Assembly: GCF_900156645.1 (NCBI RefSeq)
Contig: NZ_FTOC01000005.1
Span: 160,103 to 224,102 of the forward strand
From: Salimicrobium flavidum
GTDB taxonomy: Bacteria; Bacillota; Bacilli; Bacillales; Halobacillaceae
Direction of reading: 5' to 3'
Length of the DNA: 64,000 nt
The notes below the pieces were generated by a model that searched no databases, was not told the origin of the DNA, and saw only the letters and a program-made list of their open reading frames with translations. Position 1 is the stretch's first letter. The number at the start of each line of letters is the position of its first letter. Of this stretch, positions 1-8,893 are shown piece after piece. The translations under genes were made by a program, and so were the position numbers.

Positions 1-176
1 AGCATGGCGAATACGACAACGACAACGCCGAGCATCGTCCAAATAGAAATCATTATGACATCTTTCAACAATGCTGCCTGTGGACCCTTAGGATCGAAGA
101 CAGCCAACGGTTCGCATCCGCCAAGGAAAAGAAGAAATGACATTAGCAAACCGGAAAACAGCCATTGTTTTTTCAT
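1..176 (-). CDS. qoxA: Quinol oxidase subunit II, N-terminal part (cut by window edge)
   Basis: Reading leftward from an ATG at 176 gives a lipoprotein signal (MKKQWLF..., lipobox LGGC) followed by EPLAVFDPKGPQAA and a hydrophobic segment. The motif VxDPKGP right after the lipidated Cys is typical of QoxA, subunit II of the aa3-type menaquinol oxidase. Only about 58 residues lie in the window; the gene runs off the left edge. A good ribosome site (AAAGGAG) precedes the ATG. A second, CuA-type subunit II is encoded at 28.3 kb, so the organism appears to have two haem-copper oxidases. The assignment rests on the N-terminus only. Confidence 0.75.
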   Translation of the reverse strand, partial: MKKQWLFSGLLMSFLLFLGGCEPLAVFDPKGPQAALLKDVIMISIWTMLGVVVVVFAM

Positions 177-375
177 GACCAGACTCCTTTCTGATATCAG
201 TACTGTAAGCGCGTATTCCCATCATAGGGGTTGACCACATCCATTCGCAATGAATATGTAAACAGTTCACAAATTGTTCATGAACAGTGAAAACTTTGTC
301 ACAGAGGTGTGACAAAGTTGTGAATGAGAGGGGGGGTCGAGGCTGTTTAGATTTTTAATAAGGCTCTCTTAAAGC
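177..375 (-). promoter_or_regulatory. qoxA upstream region with two dyads
   Basis: This gap upstream of qoxA holds a perfect 11-bp inverted repeat with a 6-base centre (292-319; arms AACTTTGTCAC and GTGACAAAGTT) and a short palindrome GTTCATGAAC near 275-284. They are likely operator sites for a respiratory or redox regulator, but the regulator cannot be named from the sequence. No gene is seen. Confidence 0.4.
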
Positions 376-514
376 TGTTGTTGATTTTAGAACGAAGGGG
401 GAGACGCCTGCGGGAAAGCATGACTTAAAATTACCGGAATTGAACGTAGGGAGATTCCGGTAATTTTAAGTCATGCCCGCGGCAAGCTTCCACCTGTAGA
501 GATGAAAAATCAAC
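376..514. repeat. Intergenic palindromic repeat element
   Basis: A perfect 23-bp inverted repeat (418-440 against 454-476, 13-base loop) lies inside a larger imperfect dyad: GTTGATTTT at 379 on one side and AAAAATCAAC at 505-514 on the other, with GCCTGCGGG and CCCGCGGC inside. This layout resembles the dispersed non-coding repeats scattered between genes in Bacillaceae genomes (recollection of the type, not a search). The rest of the interval up to 624 shows no gene. Confidence 0.6.
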
Positions 515-624
515 TAGGAACGATAACTAAGCCTTTAATTTAAATTTCACTAGTTATGATTTTACAGAATTTTCGTCCAGAATAATATACCGTTTCCGAA
601 AAAAACCATGAAGGTTGGAAACCT

Positions 625-2154
625 TCATGGTTTAAGAACTTCGTTTATAAACAATTCGACAAGTTGAGGATCGAATTGGGTGCCCGAGTTATCTTTCAGT
701 TCCTGGATTGCTTCTTCTCTCGATAGAGGGTCCTGGTAAGGACGTTCGCTTACCATGGCGTCATATGCGTCACAAATATGGATGATACGCGCCTCAAGCT
801 TGATATCCTCTCCTGAAAGACCGAGAGGATAGCCGTAGCCATCAAAATGTTCGTGGTGAGAGAGCACGATCATGGAAAGGTCGGCGAACTCTTCGGAGGA
901 GTTCAGGATACGGTGCCCGATTTCTGAATGACGCTGGACCTCTTCATATTCTTCTCCGGAGAGAGGTCCTTCTTTATTGAGAATAGAGTGGTCGATAGTT
1001 ATTTTGCCGATATCGTGAAGCATGCCCGCTGTTTTCAAATTCAACAGCCGGGTGTCATCAAGTTGCAAAGCTTGCCCCAGGCGTTCGGAGAGCTGACTGA
1101 CCCTTTTCGAGTGCGCCTCTTCACGTGGGACTTTTTCAAAAAGACTTGCCATCATACTGTTGATATAGCTGGTACGGTGGCTATTTTTTTGAAACAGTTT
1201 GTTGCGATACATACGGTTCTCTGCAAGTTGCAGTACTTCTTCTGTCGATTGAAAGGCCATCTTCTTCACTGAAGAACCGAAGGAAGTGGTGATATGGAGG
1301 TTGTTATCGTCTTTGATGATGCAGGATTTCTCCAAGCGGGACCGAATCTCCTTCAATTCTTTTTCCGTGGTATTCGGTAGAAGTATAGCAAATTCATCTC
1401 CGCCGAGACGGGCGATGAGATCGGAAGGCCGTGCATGATAAAGCATTTCTTCAGATACCTTTCGAATGCCTTCGTCTCCTTTATCATGGCCGAAGGCATC
1501 GTTGATGAGTTTGAGTCCGTTAATGTCTGCCATGATGAATCCTAAAGGAAAGTGCGTGGTAGAATCGAACTCCTTTACTTTCTGTTCAAAGTGTCGACGA
1601 TTGAATAAATTAGTCATCTGATCATGAATAGAAAGATATTCGACGTGTTTTTGATGATTGACAGAATCTGTCTGATCGATACACGCGATGCGATATTGAC
1701 CTTTATCGATATAGTTGCTCTCTACATGGACGTGTTTCTCCTGACTATCGATTAAGAGAGTGACATCGGCTGGCTGAGGGTTTTGATGATGTTCCAGCTG
1801 TTTCGTATGAAAATAGAAAGCGTCCTGACTTTCCTCATTAATCCATTGAAACAGTTTCGTTCCCTTCAAGTCCTTAGTTTCGAACAGTTCGGAAGCCTTA
1901 TTGTTATGAGCCGTGATCAGGAAGGCGTCATCAACTATCAGGTAGGGGATCGGTGCATCATAGAAAAGTGACTCGTATTTTTCTTTCATAAGAGTGAGCT
2001 GATGGTTCGTTCGTTTCAATTCTTCGTTCTGGTATTGAAGTTCTTCATGATAGACGGAAAGAGTAGATAGGATTTCCTCTTTCGTGTCATTTTTGTAATC
2101 CTCTACATTATGCCCCTGTAATATTTGTTCAATTACTTCTTCCATTCGTTCCAT
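625..2154 (-). CDS. PAS-GGDEF-HD-GYP cyclic-di-GMP protein
   Basis: Predicted 509-residue cytoplasmic protein. A coiled coil (about 35-60) is followed by a PAS fold (about 60-165), a GGDEF domain with intact GGDEF at 251-255, and an HD-GYP domain with HDIGK at 380-384 and HHEHFDGYGYP at 433-443. It therefore carries both a potential diguanylate cyclase and a potential c-di-GMP phosphodiesterase; either half may be purely regulatory. No membrane segment is visible. It starts only 4 bases after the stop of the CheB-CheR fusion gene, so the two are almost certainly co-transcribed and probably work in one sensory pathway. Confidence 0.9.
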   Translation of the reverse strand: MERMEEVIEQILQGHNVEDYKNDTKEEILSTLSVYHEELQYQNEELKRTNHQLTLMKEKYESLFYDAPIPYLIVDDAFLITAHNNKASELFETKDLKGTKLFQWINEESQDAFYFHTKQLEHHQNPQPADVTLLIDSQEKHVHVESNYIDKGQYRIACIDQTDSVNHQKHVEYLSIHDQMTNLFNRRHFEQKVKEFDSTTHFPLGFIMADINGLKLINDAFGHDKGDEGIRKVSEEMLYHARPSDLIARLGGDEFAILLPNTTEKELKEIRSRLEKSCIIKDDNNLHITTSFGSSVKKMAFQSTEEVLQLAENRMYRNKLFQKNSHRTSYINSMMASLFEKVPREEAHSKRVSQLSERLGQALQLDDTRLLNLKTAGMLHDIGKITIDHSILNKEGPLSGEEYEEVQRHSEIGHRILNSSEEFADLSMIVLSHHEHFDGYGYPLGLSGEDIKLEARIIHICDAYDAMVSERPYQDPLSREEAIQELKDNSGTQFDPQLVELFINEVLKP

Positions 2155-2158
2155 AAGT

Positions 2159-5008
2159 CTATTCTCCTTGCTGTGTGTAATGGGAAATGTCTATGATAGT
2201 TCCTCCGATGCGAAGCGGGTCTTCATCATTATCTTTTTCCAGGATTCTTCCCAGGAAATGGACTGGTATAAAGCTGCCATCCATACATCTGTAGGAAGCG
2301 AATAAGTCGATAGTATCCTTATACCCTGTAAGCATCTTTTCAAAAGCTTTCTTTATATCATTTGTCTGAAAATAATCACTGACTTCTTTCAGACTGGTCG
2401 GAAACATATCTTTATCGTACCCGCAATTTTGTAAAAAGGAGGAGGATAAATTGAAGTGATCGGTACGACCGTTGTATTCCCACCAGCCCATATTACTGAT
2501 TTCTAGCACCTGTTCAAATTTTTCATGGGTTTCGACAACTTTCGAGCGTTCCTCTTTCAGACTTGTAATTTCCATGAGCGTTATGATTACGCCATTTACG
2601 GAATTATATTCTGTGCGATAGGGACGGATCCGCACGAACCAGTGATGCCCATTTTTGTCTTCGATTTCTGTTTCTTTTTTATCGAGAGAATCAAGAACCT
2701 GATGGATATCGTCCACGATTCTGGGATACCCCGGCATTACAGATATATGAGTGATCGGTCTTCCTATATCCTCTTCACGGAGATTAGAGACTTCCTTCAT
2801 GACCGCGGTGATACGACGGATAGAAAGGTTTTCATCGAGATATAAGGCCCCCATCTCCGTATTGTTGAGAAGGTTATTCAAATCGTTGTTAGCCTTTGTA
2901 AGCTGTTCTATTTTTTCCTGGTATTCATTATTTACCGTGTATAGTTCTTCGTTTACAGATTGTAATTCTTCGTTTGTACTCTGCAATTCTTCGTTTGAAG
3001 CGGTGAGTTGTTCGTTCGAAGATTGCAGTTCTTCGTTCGAGGTTTCAAGCTCTTCCACAGTTGCCTGCAGGCCTTCACGAGCCAGTTGAAGTTCAGATTC
3101 CAGGTAGCGGACCCGTTCTTTCATTTCATCGGGCATATCATCATCGCTCTCATTATCTTCTTCGGATTGAGTTGTCTCGATAAAACTGATGAAATAGAAA
3201 ACCTGATCCTTTATTTCAATAGGGTAACCGCTTAAGGAGAGAGAGGTGTCTTCTCTGCTCCCGTTCATGATGTTGTTCAGCCTGACATGTTGGCGTTCTG
3301 TCTTCAAGCGACGCAACATATTATTCACAAAGAGTGTGAGTTCCCGGGACATATTGGTATTGAAATTGTTCGAGAATTTTCCTGGCTGGGGCTGAAGATA
3401 TTCGGACATATCGTTGATTACGTGAACAAGTTGATCATTACTGTCGAGAATGAGCGACGGGGAAGAAATACTCGAAACCGCCTGTCGCAGCACATTTTCG
3501 AGGTTCACATTTTCCGAGGAGGCAGCAGCGACCTGGTTCGTCTTTTCGATTTCCGGGTTCTGTTTGTCGTAAAAAGAGATACCGGAGGGAAGAGACGGCT
3601 GAAAGTCTTCGTTTGGCGCGAATATCTTCCATTTACTATCGATGGAAGAGAAAGCATTCGTCATCTCCCCTAACGTTTCACTGGTACCGAGGAACAAATA
3701 ACCATTTTTCAGGATAGAATAATAGAATTTGTTCAGTATATGCTGTTGAGTTTCACTTTTCAGGTATATGAAAAGATTACGGCAGACGAGAAGATCGAGT
3801 CTGGAGAATGGAGGATCTTTGATCAAATTATGTTTAGCGAAAACGACCATTTGTCTGAGAGAATTTGATACTTGGTATCCCTCTTCGCCCTTGACGAAAT
3901 ATTTAGCTATCAAGTCGGGGCTTACATCCGATACGAGACTCTGTGGATAAGAGCCGTTCCCGGCTATATCAAGGGCAGTATCATCCACGTCGGTTGCGAA
4001 TATTTTCACATCGGTATCCAACCCTTTTTTTTCCATGTACTCTTTGATAAGGATAGCAAGAGAATAAACCTCTTCCCCGGTGGAACATCCTGCCGACCAT
4101 ATACGTAACGAATTTTTAGTGAAGTCCAGATTCGGCAGTACGTTTTCTTCCAGGCTTTCGAAAGCTTCCGGGTCACGGAAAAAACCGGTCACACCTATAA
4201 ACAGTTCTTTTTGAAGAATATTCCTTTCTTTTTCCGATTCTTCCAGAAAATCGATATACTCTTCCAATTTAACAAGGTGGCTGATTTTTAAACGTCGGTT
4301 GATTCTACGCATTACCGTAGATTCCTTATAGTTATCGAAGTCTATTTTTGAATGGGTGCGCATGATCATATTGATGCGTGAAAGCATATCATTATCAGGG
4401 GTTTCTTTGAAAGATTGTATATCCGGGTTGACCGGATGTTTAATGAAAGTAACCATTTCTTCAGACATATCATCAGGAGGGAGAGTATAATCAGCAAGCC
4501 CAGTAGAGATGGCGCTTCGCGGCATACCATCGAACTTGGCTGTCGCTTTGTCTTCTACGATCACCATTCCACCTTCTTCTTTGATAGCGCGAACCCCGAG
4601 GGTACCGTCGCTGCCGGTTCCAGATAGTATGACACCTATCGCATGTTTGCCCTGGTCTTTCGCCAGGGATCTGAAGAAAATATCAATCGGCAATTTCAGA
4701 TGTTTCTGCCCGGTCTGCTCCTTCAGGTAAAGCGTTCCGTGATAGATTGATAAATTCTTTCGCGGTGGAATGAGATATACAGCATTCGGCTCTGTGGCCA
4801 TTCCATCTTCCGCAACATATATATCCATACCTGTATAGCGTCTTAAAAGTTCATCCATATGGCTTTCGAAATCGGGAGAAAGATGTTGGATGATGATGAA
4901 TGTGAGTCCTGTATCATTCGGCATCGTTTTGAAGAAACGTTCAAGGGATTCAAGCCCTCCAGCGGAAGCACCAATGCCCACAAAATACCGTTCTTCTTTC
5001 TGCGCCAT
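2159..5008 (-). CDS. CheB-CheR-PAS fusion (methylesterase/methyltransferase sensor)
   Basis: 949 residues. The N-terminal CheB-type methylesterase domain has the catalytic Ser in GIGASAGG (Ser15), His in QHLSP (about 42) and Asp in SGTGSDG (about 134). A CheR-type methyltransferase follows (about 200-470), with an SAM-binding AGCSTGEE motif and LLVCRNLFIYL. Next comes a long heptad coiled coil (about 640-720, repeated EELQS(S/T)NEEL), then two PAS domains. CheB lacks a receiver domain, so PAS sensing and the coiled coil probably control it. Such fusions usually act in alternative sensory systems rather than in core chemotaxis; no MCP, CheA or flagellar gene is near. First gene of a two-gene operon; ribosome site AGAGGTG. 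Confidence 0.92.
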   Translation of the reverse strand: MAQKEERYFVGIGASAGGLESLERFFKTMPNDTGLTFIIIQHLSPDFESHMDELLRRYTGMDIYVAEDGMATEPNAVYLIPPRKNLSIYHGTLYLKEQTGQKHLKLPIDIFFRSLAKDQGKHAIGVILSGTGSDGTLGVRAIKEEGGMVIVEDKATAKFDGMPRSAISTGLADYTLPPDDMSEEMVTFIKHPVNPDIQSFKETPDNDMLSRINMIMRTHSKIDFDNYKESTVMRRINRRLKISHLVKLEEYIDFLEESEKERNILQKELFIGVTGFFRDPEAFESLEENVLPNLDFTKNSLRIWSAGCSTGEEVYSLAILIKEYMEKKGLDTDVKIFATDVDDTALDIAGNGSYPQSLVSDVSPDLIAKYFVKGEEGYQVSNSLRQMVVFAKHNLIKDPPFSRLDLLVCRNLFIYLKSETQQHILNKFYYSILKNGYLFLGTSETLGEMTNAFSSIDSKWKIFAPNEDFQPSLPSGISFYDKQNPEIEKTNQVAAASSENVNLENVLRQAVSSISSPSLILDSNDQLVHVINDMSEYLQPQPGKFSNNFNTNMSRELTLFVNNMLRRLKTERQHVRLNNIMNGSREDTSLSLSGYPIEIKDQVFYFISFIETTQSEEDNESDDDMPDEMKERVRYLESELQLAREGLQATVEELETSNEELQSSNEQLTASNEELQSTNEELQSVNEELYTVNNEYQEKIEQLTKANNDLNNLLNNTEMGALYLDENLSIRRITAVMKEVSNLREEDIGRPITHISVMPGYPRIVDDIHQVLDSLDKKETEIEDKNGHHWFVRIRPYRTEYNSVNGVIITLMEITSLKEERSKVVETHEKFEQVLEISNMGWWEYNGRTDHFNLSSSFLQNCGYDKDMFPTSLKEVSDYFQTNDIKKAFEKMLTGYKDTIDLFASYRCMDGSFIPVHFLGRILEKDNDEDPLRIGGTIIDISHYTQQGE

Positions 5009-5109
5009 AATTTCACCTCTGGTTTTCTGTAAAAGTGGGTATTCTTAAATTTTACATGAGATATGTGTAAATGATACAAAAAAGTATCGAGCGAAAAGCG
5101 GAAGTGGCA

Positions 5110-5150
5110 TCAAAAAAAGTCCTTTCCCTCAAAGTGAGGAAAAGAACTTT
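5110..5150 (-). terminator. Terminator behind the tRNA gene
   Basis: An imperfect 15-bp stem (5117-5131 against 5135-5149, with G-T pairs) is followed on the minus strand by a run of T. Confidence 0.6.
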
Positions 5151-5158
5151 TCTTTAAG

Positions 5159-5230
5159 TGGGCCGTGCTGGGATCGAACCAGCGACCTCTTGGTTGTCGA
5201 CCAAGCGTTCTCCCGCTGAACTAACGGCCC
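5159..5230 (-). tRNA. tRNA, anticodon GAC (Val) with C at position 33
   Basis: A complete cloverleaf folds on the minus strand: acceptor GGGCCGT/ACGGCCC, D-stem GTTC/GAAC, anticodon stem CTTGG/CCAAG, five-base variable loop AGGTC, and T-stem GCTGG/CCAGC with loop TTCGATC. The seven-base anticodon loop TCGACAA places GAC at 34-36, which decodes valine GUC. Base 33 is C instead of the near-universal U. CCA is not encoded. The odd loop lowers confidence in the identity and in normal function. Confidence 0.75.
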
Positions 5231-5405
5231 GTATGTAATTTGTATTTGAGACATCTAATAATATACTATGAGCACTCCGTTTATGTCAAATGTTTTTATA
5301 GATAACTTTCCTTATGTATGTATGATAAAATAGAAACGGAATGTTTGGAATTCATCAAATCAGGGAAACATTTATCAGTTAATTCAATGAACCAGGGGTG
5401 TTGAT

Positions 5406-6134
5406 GTGAAAAGAAAAGGAACATTCGAAGAACATACCATTTCCAGTGAGTATCTTAAAGAAGATATGAAACTGAAAATATATTTGCCGGAGAATTTTTC
5501 TGAGCTGTATAAATATCAGTTCTGTATCATGCAGGATGGAGACGACTATTTTCAGATGGGTCGGGCTGCAACATTGAGTGATGAACTCCATGAGAACGGG
5601 CAGATTTCCCCTACGATTTTCGTCGGCATCCATTATGATGACAAATTCGACCGGCAGGATAAATATCATCCCGAAGGTGTGCGTCAACAGAACTATATAG
5701 ATTTTATCGTGAATGAAGTCGTAACTTTTCTTGATGAGAAGTACCCGAGTCACTGTATGTCCAGTTGCCGTACGTTGATCGGGGATTCCTTGGCAGGCTC
5801 TCTCGCTTTCATGATAGCTTGCCGGTACCCATATACGTTTTCAAACGTCATTATGCAGAGTCCGTTCGTTAACAGCACAGTGCTGGAAGAAGCGGAGAAA
5901 GCAAGTGATTTCACGCCGCTTTCCATTTATCATACGATCGGCGATCAGGAGACAGAAGTGATAACTACAGAAGGGGTGAGTAAGGATTTTCTTACCCCTA
6001 ACCGTGAATTGAACACTTATCTGGAGAGAAAACCGTTTGATTACACGTTCCATGAAATCGAAGGTGGCGTCCATACATGGGGCTCCTGGCAAAAAGATTT
6101 CAAACGGGGACTTGTTACAATAATAGGAAAATAA
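5406..6134 (+). CDS. yjcH: Esterase family alpha/beta hydrolase, YjcH type
   Basis: 242 residues of the 'putative esterase' (enterochelin-esterase-like) alpha/beta-hydrolase group. The nucleophile elbow is GDSLAGS (Ser near 124) and the candidate catalytic His lies in EGGVHTWGSW near the C-terminus. There is no signal peptide, so it is cytoplasmic. GTG start chosen because AGGGGTG lies about five bases upstream. Together with the next two genes it reproduces the B. subtilis yjcH-yjcG-yjcF group. The substrate is unknown. Confidence 0.8.
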   Translation: MKRKGTFEEHTISSEYLKEDMKLKIYLPENFSELYKYQFCIMQDGDDYFQMGRAATLSDELHENGQISPTIFVGIHYDDKFDRQDKYHPEGVRQQNYIDFIVNEVVTFLDEKYPSHCMSSCRTLIGDSLAGSLAFMIACRYPYTFSNVIMQSPFVNSTVLEEAEKASDFTPLSIYHTIGDQETEVITTEGVSKDFLTPNRELNTYLERKPFDYTFHEIEGGVHTWGSWQKDFKRGLVTIIGK

Positions 6135-6150
6135 ATAGGAGGGACCTAAG

Positions 6151-6666
6151 ATGAAATACGGAGTAGCAATTTTTCCATCGAAAAAAGTCCAGGATGAAGC
6201 GAATTCCTACAGAAAACGATATGACACGCACTATGCTTTGGTACCACCGCATATTACGCTGAAATATCCATTCGAATCGAACGATGAAGAGATTGAAAAA
6301 ACAATCATACCTGCGTTGGATGAAATTGCGAAAAATACAAAGCCTATTGACATCGCAGTGAAAAAAGTAGGGTCATTCAAACCTGTAGAAAACGTCATAT
6401 ACTTGAAAGTCGAACCTAATAATGATCTGCAGAACCTGAGTGATGAGATGCATAAGGGTGCTCTCGAGGGTGAAAGAGAGCATGCCTTCGTACCACATAT
6501 CACAATTGCTCAAAATCTTTCGGATGACGAATTCTCCGATGTTTATGAAAGTCTCAGGATGTCGAAGTTCGATCTTTCCGACCGGATAGACCGTTTCCAA
6601 CTTCTGTATCAGCTTGATAATGATTCTTGGAGCGTGTATGAAACGTTCCGATTGAAAGGGGAATAA
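6151..6666 (+). CDS. yjcG: 2H phosphoesterase / 2'-5' RNA ligase-like, YjcG
   Basis: 171 residues with the two HxT motifs of the 2H phosphoesterase superfamily, PPHITLKYPF near residue 31 and FVPHITIAQ near 113, which form the active site. The length fits the YjcG family. The family acts on 2',3'-cyclic or 2'-5' phosphodiester bonds; the physiological substrate here is unknown. It begins 16 bases after yjcH with ribosome site AGGAGGG, and its stop lies within the ribosome site region of yjcF, so the three genes form one operon. Confidence 0.88.
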   Translation: MKYGVAIFPSKKVQDEANSYRKRYDTHYALVPPHITLKYPFESNDEEIEKTIIPALDEIAKNTKPIDIAVKKVGSFKPVENVIYLKVEPNNDLQNLSDEMHKGALEGEREHAFVPHITIAQNLSDDEFSDVYESLRMSKFDLSDRIDRFQLLYQLDNDSWSVYETFRLKGE

Positions 6667-6670
6667 TAGC

Positions 6671-7096
6671 TTGGAAGTACGTATTGTAAAAACGGATCAG
6701 GAAAAACAGGATGCTTATTCAGTACGCCGGAAAGTTTTTATGGAGGAGCAAGGGGTCACCGAAGAAGAAGAACATGATGGACTTGATGAAGTAGCTGTCC
6801 ATTTTGTCGGTTATGAAGAAGACAAACCTGTAGCGGCTGCCCGTCTCCGAGTTATGGATGATTACGGGAAACTCGAACGTATATGTGTGCTGGAAGAGTA
6901 TAGAGGGTCCTCTTTTGGAAAACAGATCATTCTTGAAATGGAAGAGCATGTTCAAAAAGAAGGGCGCGATCAATCGAAGTTGAATGCTCAGACAAGAGCG
7001 GAAGGGTTTTATCAAAGCCTTGGCTACGAAACGATTTCCGGGGAATTTATGGATGCCAATATCCCGCATGTCACGATGGAGAAAAATTTCAGATAA
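6671..7096 (+). CDS. yjcF: GNAT N-acetyltransferase, YjcF type
   Basis: 141 residues with a GNAT fold: VRRKVFMEEQ near the start, the acetyl-CoA-binding strand ERICVLEEYRGSSFGK (variant of the Q/RxxGxG/A loop), and a C-terminal YQSLGYETISGEF. The TTG start is preceded by AAGGGGA, which overlaps the yjcG stop. The substrate is not predictable. Last gene of the yjcHGF operon, closed by a strong shared terminator. Confidence 0.85.
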   Translation: MEVRIVKTDQEKQDAYSVRRKVFMEEQGVTEEEEHDGLDEVAVHFVGYEEDKPVAAARLRVMDDYGKLERICVLEEYRGSSFGKQIILEMEEHVQKEGRDQSKLNAQTRAEGFYQSLGYETISGEFMDANIPHVTMEKNFR

Positions 7097-7142
7097 ACGA
7101 TAAAGCAGCGAACGGGATTATCCGTTCGCTGCTTTATCGTTT
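7095..7142. terminator. Bidirectional terminator, 21-bp perfect stem
   Basis: Arms 7095-7115 and 7122-7142 are perfect complements. The hairpin lies between the convergent yjcF and MFS genes and includes the last codons (KR-stop) of the MFS gene, so coding sequence doubles as terminator. Confidence 0.9.
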
Positions 7143-8588
7143 ATCTTTTTCCACTTTTCTTTCCTGGGCTTCTCTTTCCCATTCATCCCATTGTTCATCA
7201 CTCGGAGGACTCGTCCGCTTAATGAAAAGGGCCATAATCGTTGATACGGCGGAAAGAGCCGCTATCACGAAAAATGCGAAGTTAACGCCGAAAATATCTG
7301 GACGATCGATGGATGCGATCGATTCTGTCGTTTCCCTGGCTGTAGTCATCAGGGTTACAAGAATAGCGGTACCGACAGAAGCGGCGATTTGTCTCATCGT
7401 ATTGCTCACAGCAGCCCCGTGAGGGATCAGCTTGTTCGGCAATTCATTCAGGCCGGAGGTAGTCACTGGCATCATCACCATGGAAAAACCGAACATACGG
7501 ATGGCATATACAATCATAAGGTAAGTAATGGTTGTATCTGTATCCAACACGCCGAGCAGAATAGTTCCTATGGTCATGATGGTAAGACCCACCACCCCGA
7601 GAATACGTCCTCCGATGCGGTCGAAGATCCTACCGGTGATTGGAGACATCAACCCTGAAATCAGAGCCCCCGGCAGGAGAACGAGCCCGGATTCAAAAGC
7701 GGTGAAATCACGCATATTTTGCATGAATAACGGAATCAGGGTCTCAGACCCGATCAGGCCCATAAAAGTGAAGGCAGCTATAATCGTTGTAAGCGAAAAT
7801 GTTTTGAGTTTGAAGACACGGAATTCAAGCATCGGGTGAGCCATGCTGAGCTGTCTTTTGATAAATGCATAAAGAATCAGCGCTCCGAGCGTGAGAGCGA
7901 TGAGTGTCACCGGGCTGCCCCAGCCGTTGTTTCCGGCGCTTGTGAACCCATAGAGTAAGCCTCCGAACCCGAATGTCGAAAGAAGAACAGAAGGAATATC
8001 CAATTTAGGGTCCTTCAATTCCGTTACGTTCCTTAAAATGAAGTAAGCTACGGTCATCATAATAATGACGAGTGGGAAGATGAACCAGAAAAGGTATCTC
8101 CACGTAAATTCTTCCGTAACCCAACCGGACAGGCTAGGTCCGATGGCAGGCGCAAAGGAAATGACGAGGCCGATATATCCCATCGCTGCTCCGCGTTTTT
8201 CAACCGGGAAGATAAGCAGGAAGACCGTCTGCATAAGCGGTAGCATTATACCGGCCCCAGCCGACTGGATGACGCGTGCTGCAATCAGGCTCTGGAAGTT
8301 GAAGGCCACACCGCCGAGTACCGTTCCCACCAGGAACGTACCCATCGCAGCCATGAACAACTGTCTCGTCGTAAATTTTTCTATTAAAAAAGCGGTGATC
8401 GGAATCATGATCCCGTTTACGAGCATGAATACGGTTGTCAGCCATTGGGCGGAGTTGGCTGATACATTCATCTCTTCCATTATAGGAGGGATGGCCGTAA
8501 TCATAAGCGTCTGATTCAGAATCGTAATAAAAGAACCTGAAATCAGCAACGCCGCAACCAAGACTTTGCTATAGTTTTGTTCTGCCAT
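7134..8588 (-). CDS. MFS multidrug efflux transporter, DHA2 (EmrB/QacA) family
   Basis: 484 residues with about 14 hydrophobic segments. Motif A-like LIEKFTTRQLF lies after TM2, and the TM5 'antiporter' motif is seen in SFAPAIGPSLSGW. The C-terminus is charged and cytoplasmic. This matches the 14-TMS DHA2 drug:H+ antiporters that export lipophilic cations or dyes; the substrate is unknown. It is divergent from the WYL regulator across a 305-base gap, so that regulator may control it (inference). Confidence 0.88.
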   Translation of the reverse strand: MAEQNYSKVLVAALLISGSFITILNQTLMITAIPPIMEEMNVSANSAQWLTTVFMLVNGIMIPITAFLIEKFTTRQLFMAAMGTFLVGTVLGGVAFNFQSLIAARVIQSAGAGIMLPLMQTVFLLIFPVEKRGAAMGYIGLVISFAPAIGPSLSGWVTEEFTWRYLFWFIFPLVIIMMTVAYFILRNVTELKDPKLDIPSVLLSTFGFGGLLYGFTSAGNNGWGSPVTLIALTLGALILYAFIKRQLSMAHPMLEFRVFKLKTFSLTTIIAAFTFMGLIGSETLIPLFMQNMRDFTAFESGLVLLPGALISGLMSPITGRIFDRIGGRILGVVGLTIMTIGTILLGVLDTDTTITYLMIVYAIRMFGFSMVMMPVTTSGLNELPNKLIPHGAAVSNTMRQIAASVGTAILVTLMTTARETTESIASIDRPDIFGVNFAFFVIAALSAVSTIMALFIKRTSPPSDEQWDEWEREAQERKVEKDKR

Positions 8589-8893
8589 ATGTATTCCCCT
8601 TTGCCGTTCTTAGACTAGTGAAACATTATACGCTTGTCGCTCAAAAGTGACAATGAATTTGCAAATCCTGAGAAAACGGGAAATCCCGACCTAGGAATAA
8701 AGAAGGGGTGTTTGTTTTCTCTATTCTGAAGCTCGGGCAATGAATATATCCCGGTAGATATACAAAAAAATGCTTTCCTGAAGCATAGGGTGATTTTTTT
8801 GCTCGGAAATTATAGACATAAAAGTACTGAAAATTTACTATGAATTTAAGATATATCAATTAGTTATATTTTACGGGCCGTGGGGGTGAGCAA
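8589..8893. other. Divergent promoter region without a gene
   Basis: Separates the MFS gene (leftward) from the WYL regulator (rightward). It is AT-rich near 8800-8870 with several possible -10 boxes; no single promoter stands out. A weak CCCGA...TCGGG dyad (about 8685-8740) is present. Confidence 0.4.
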
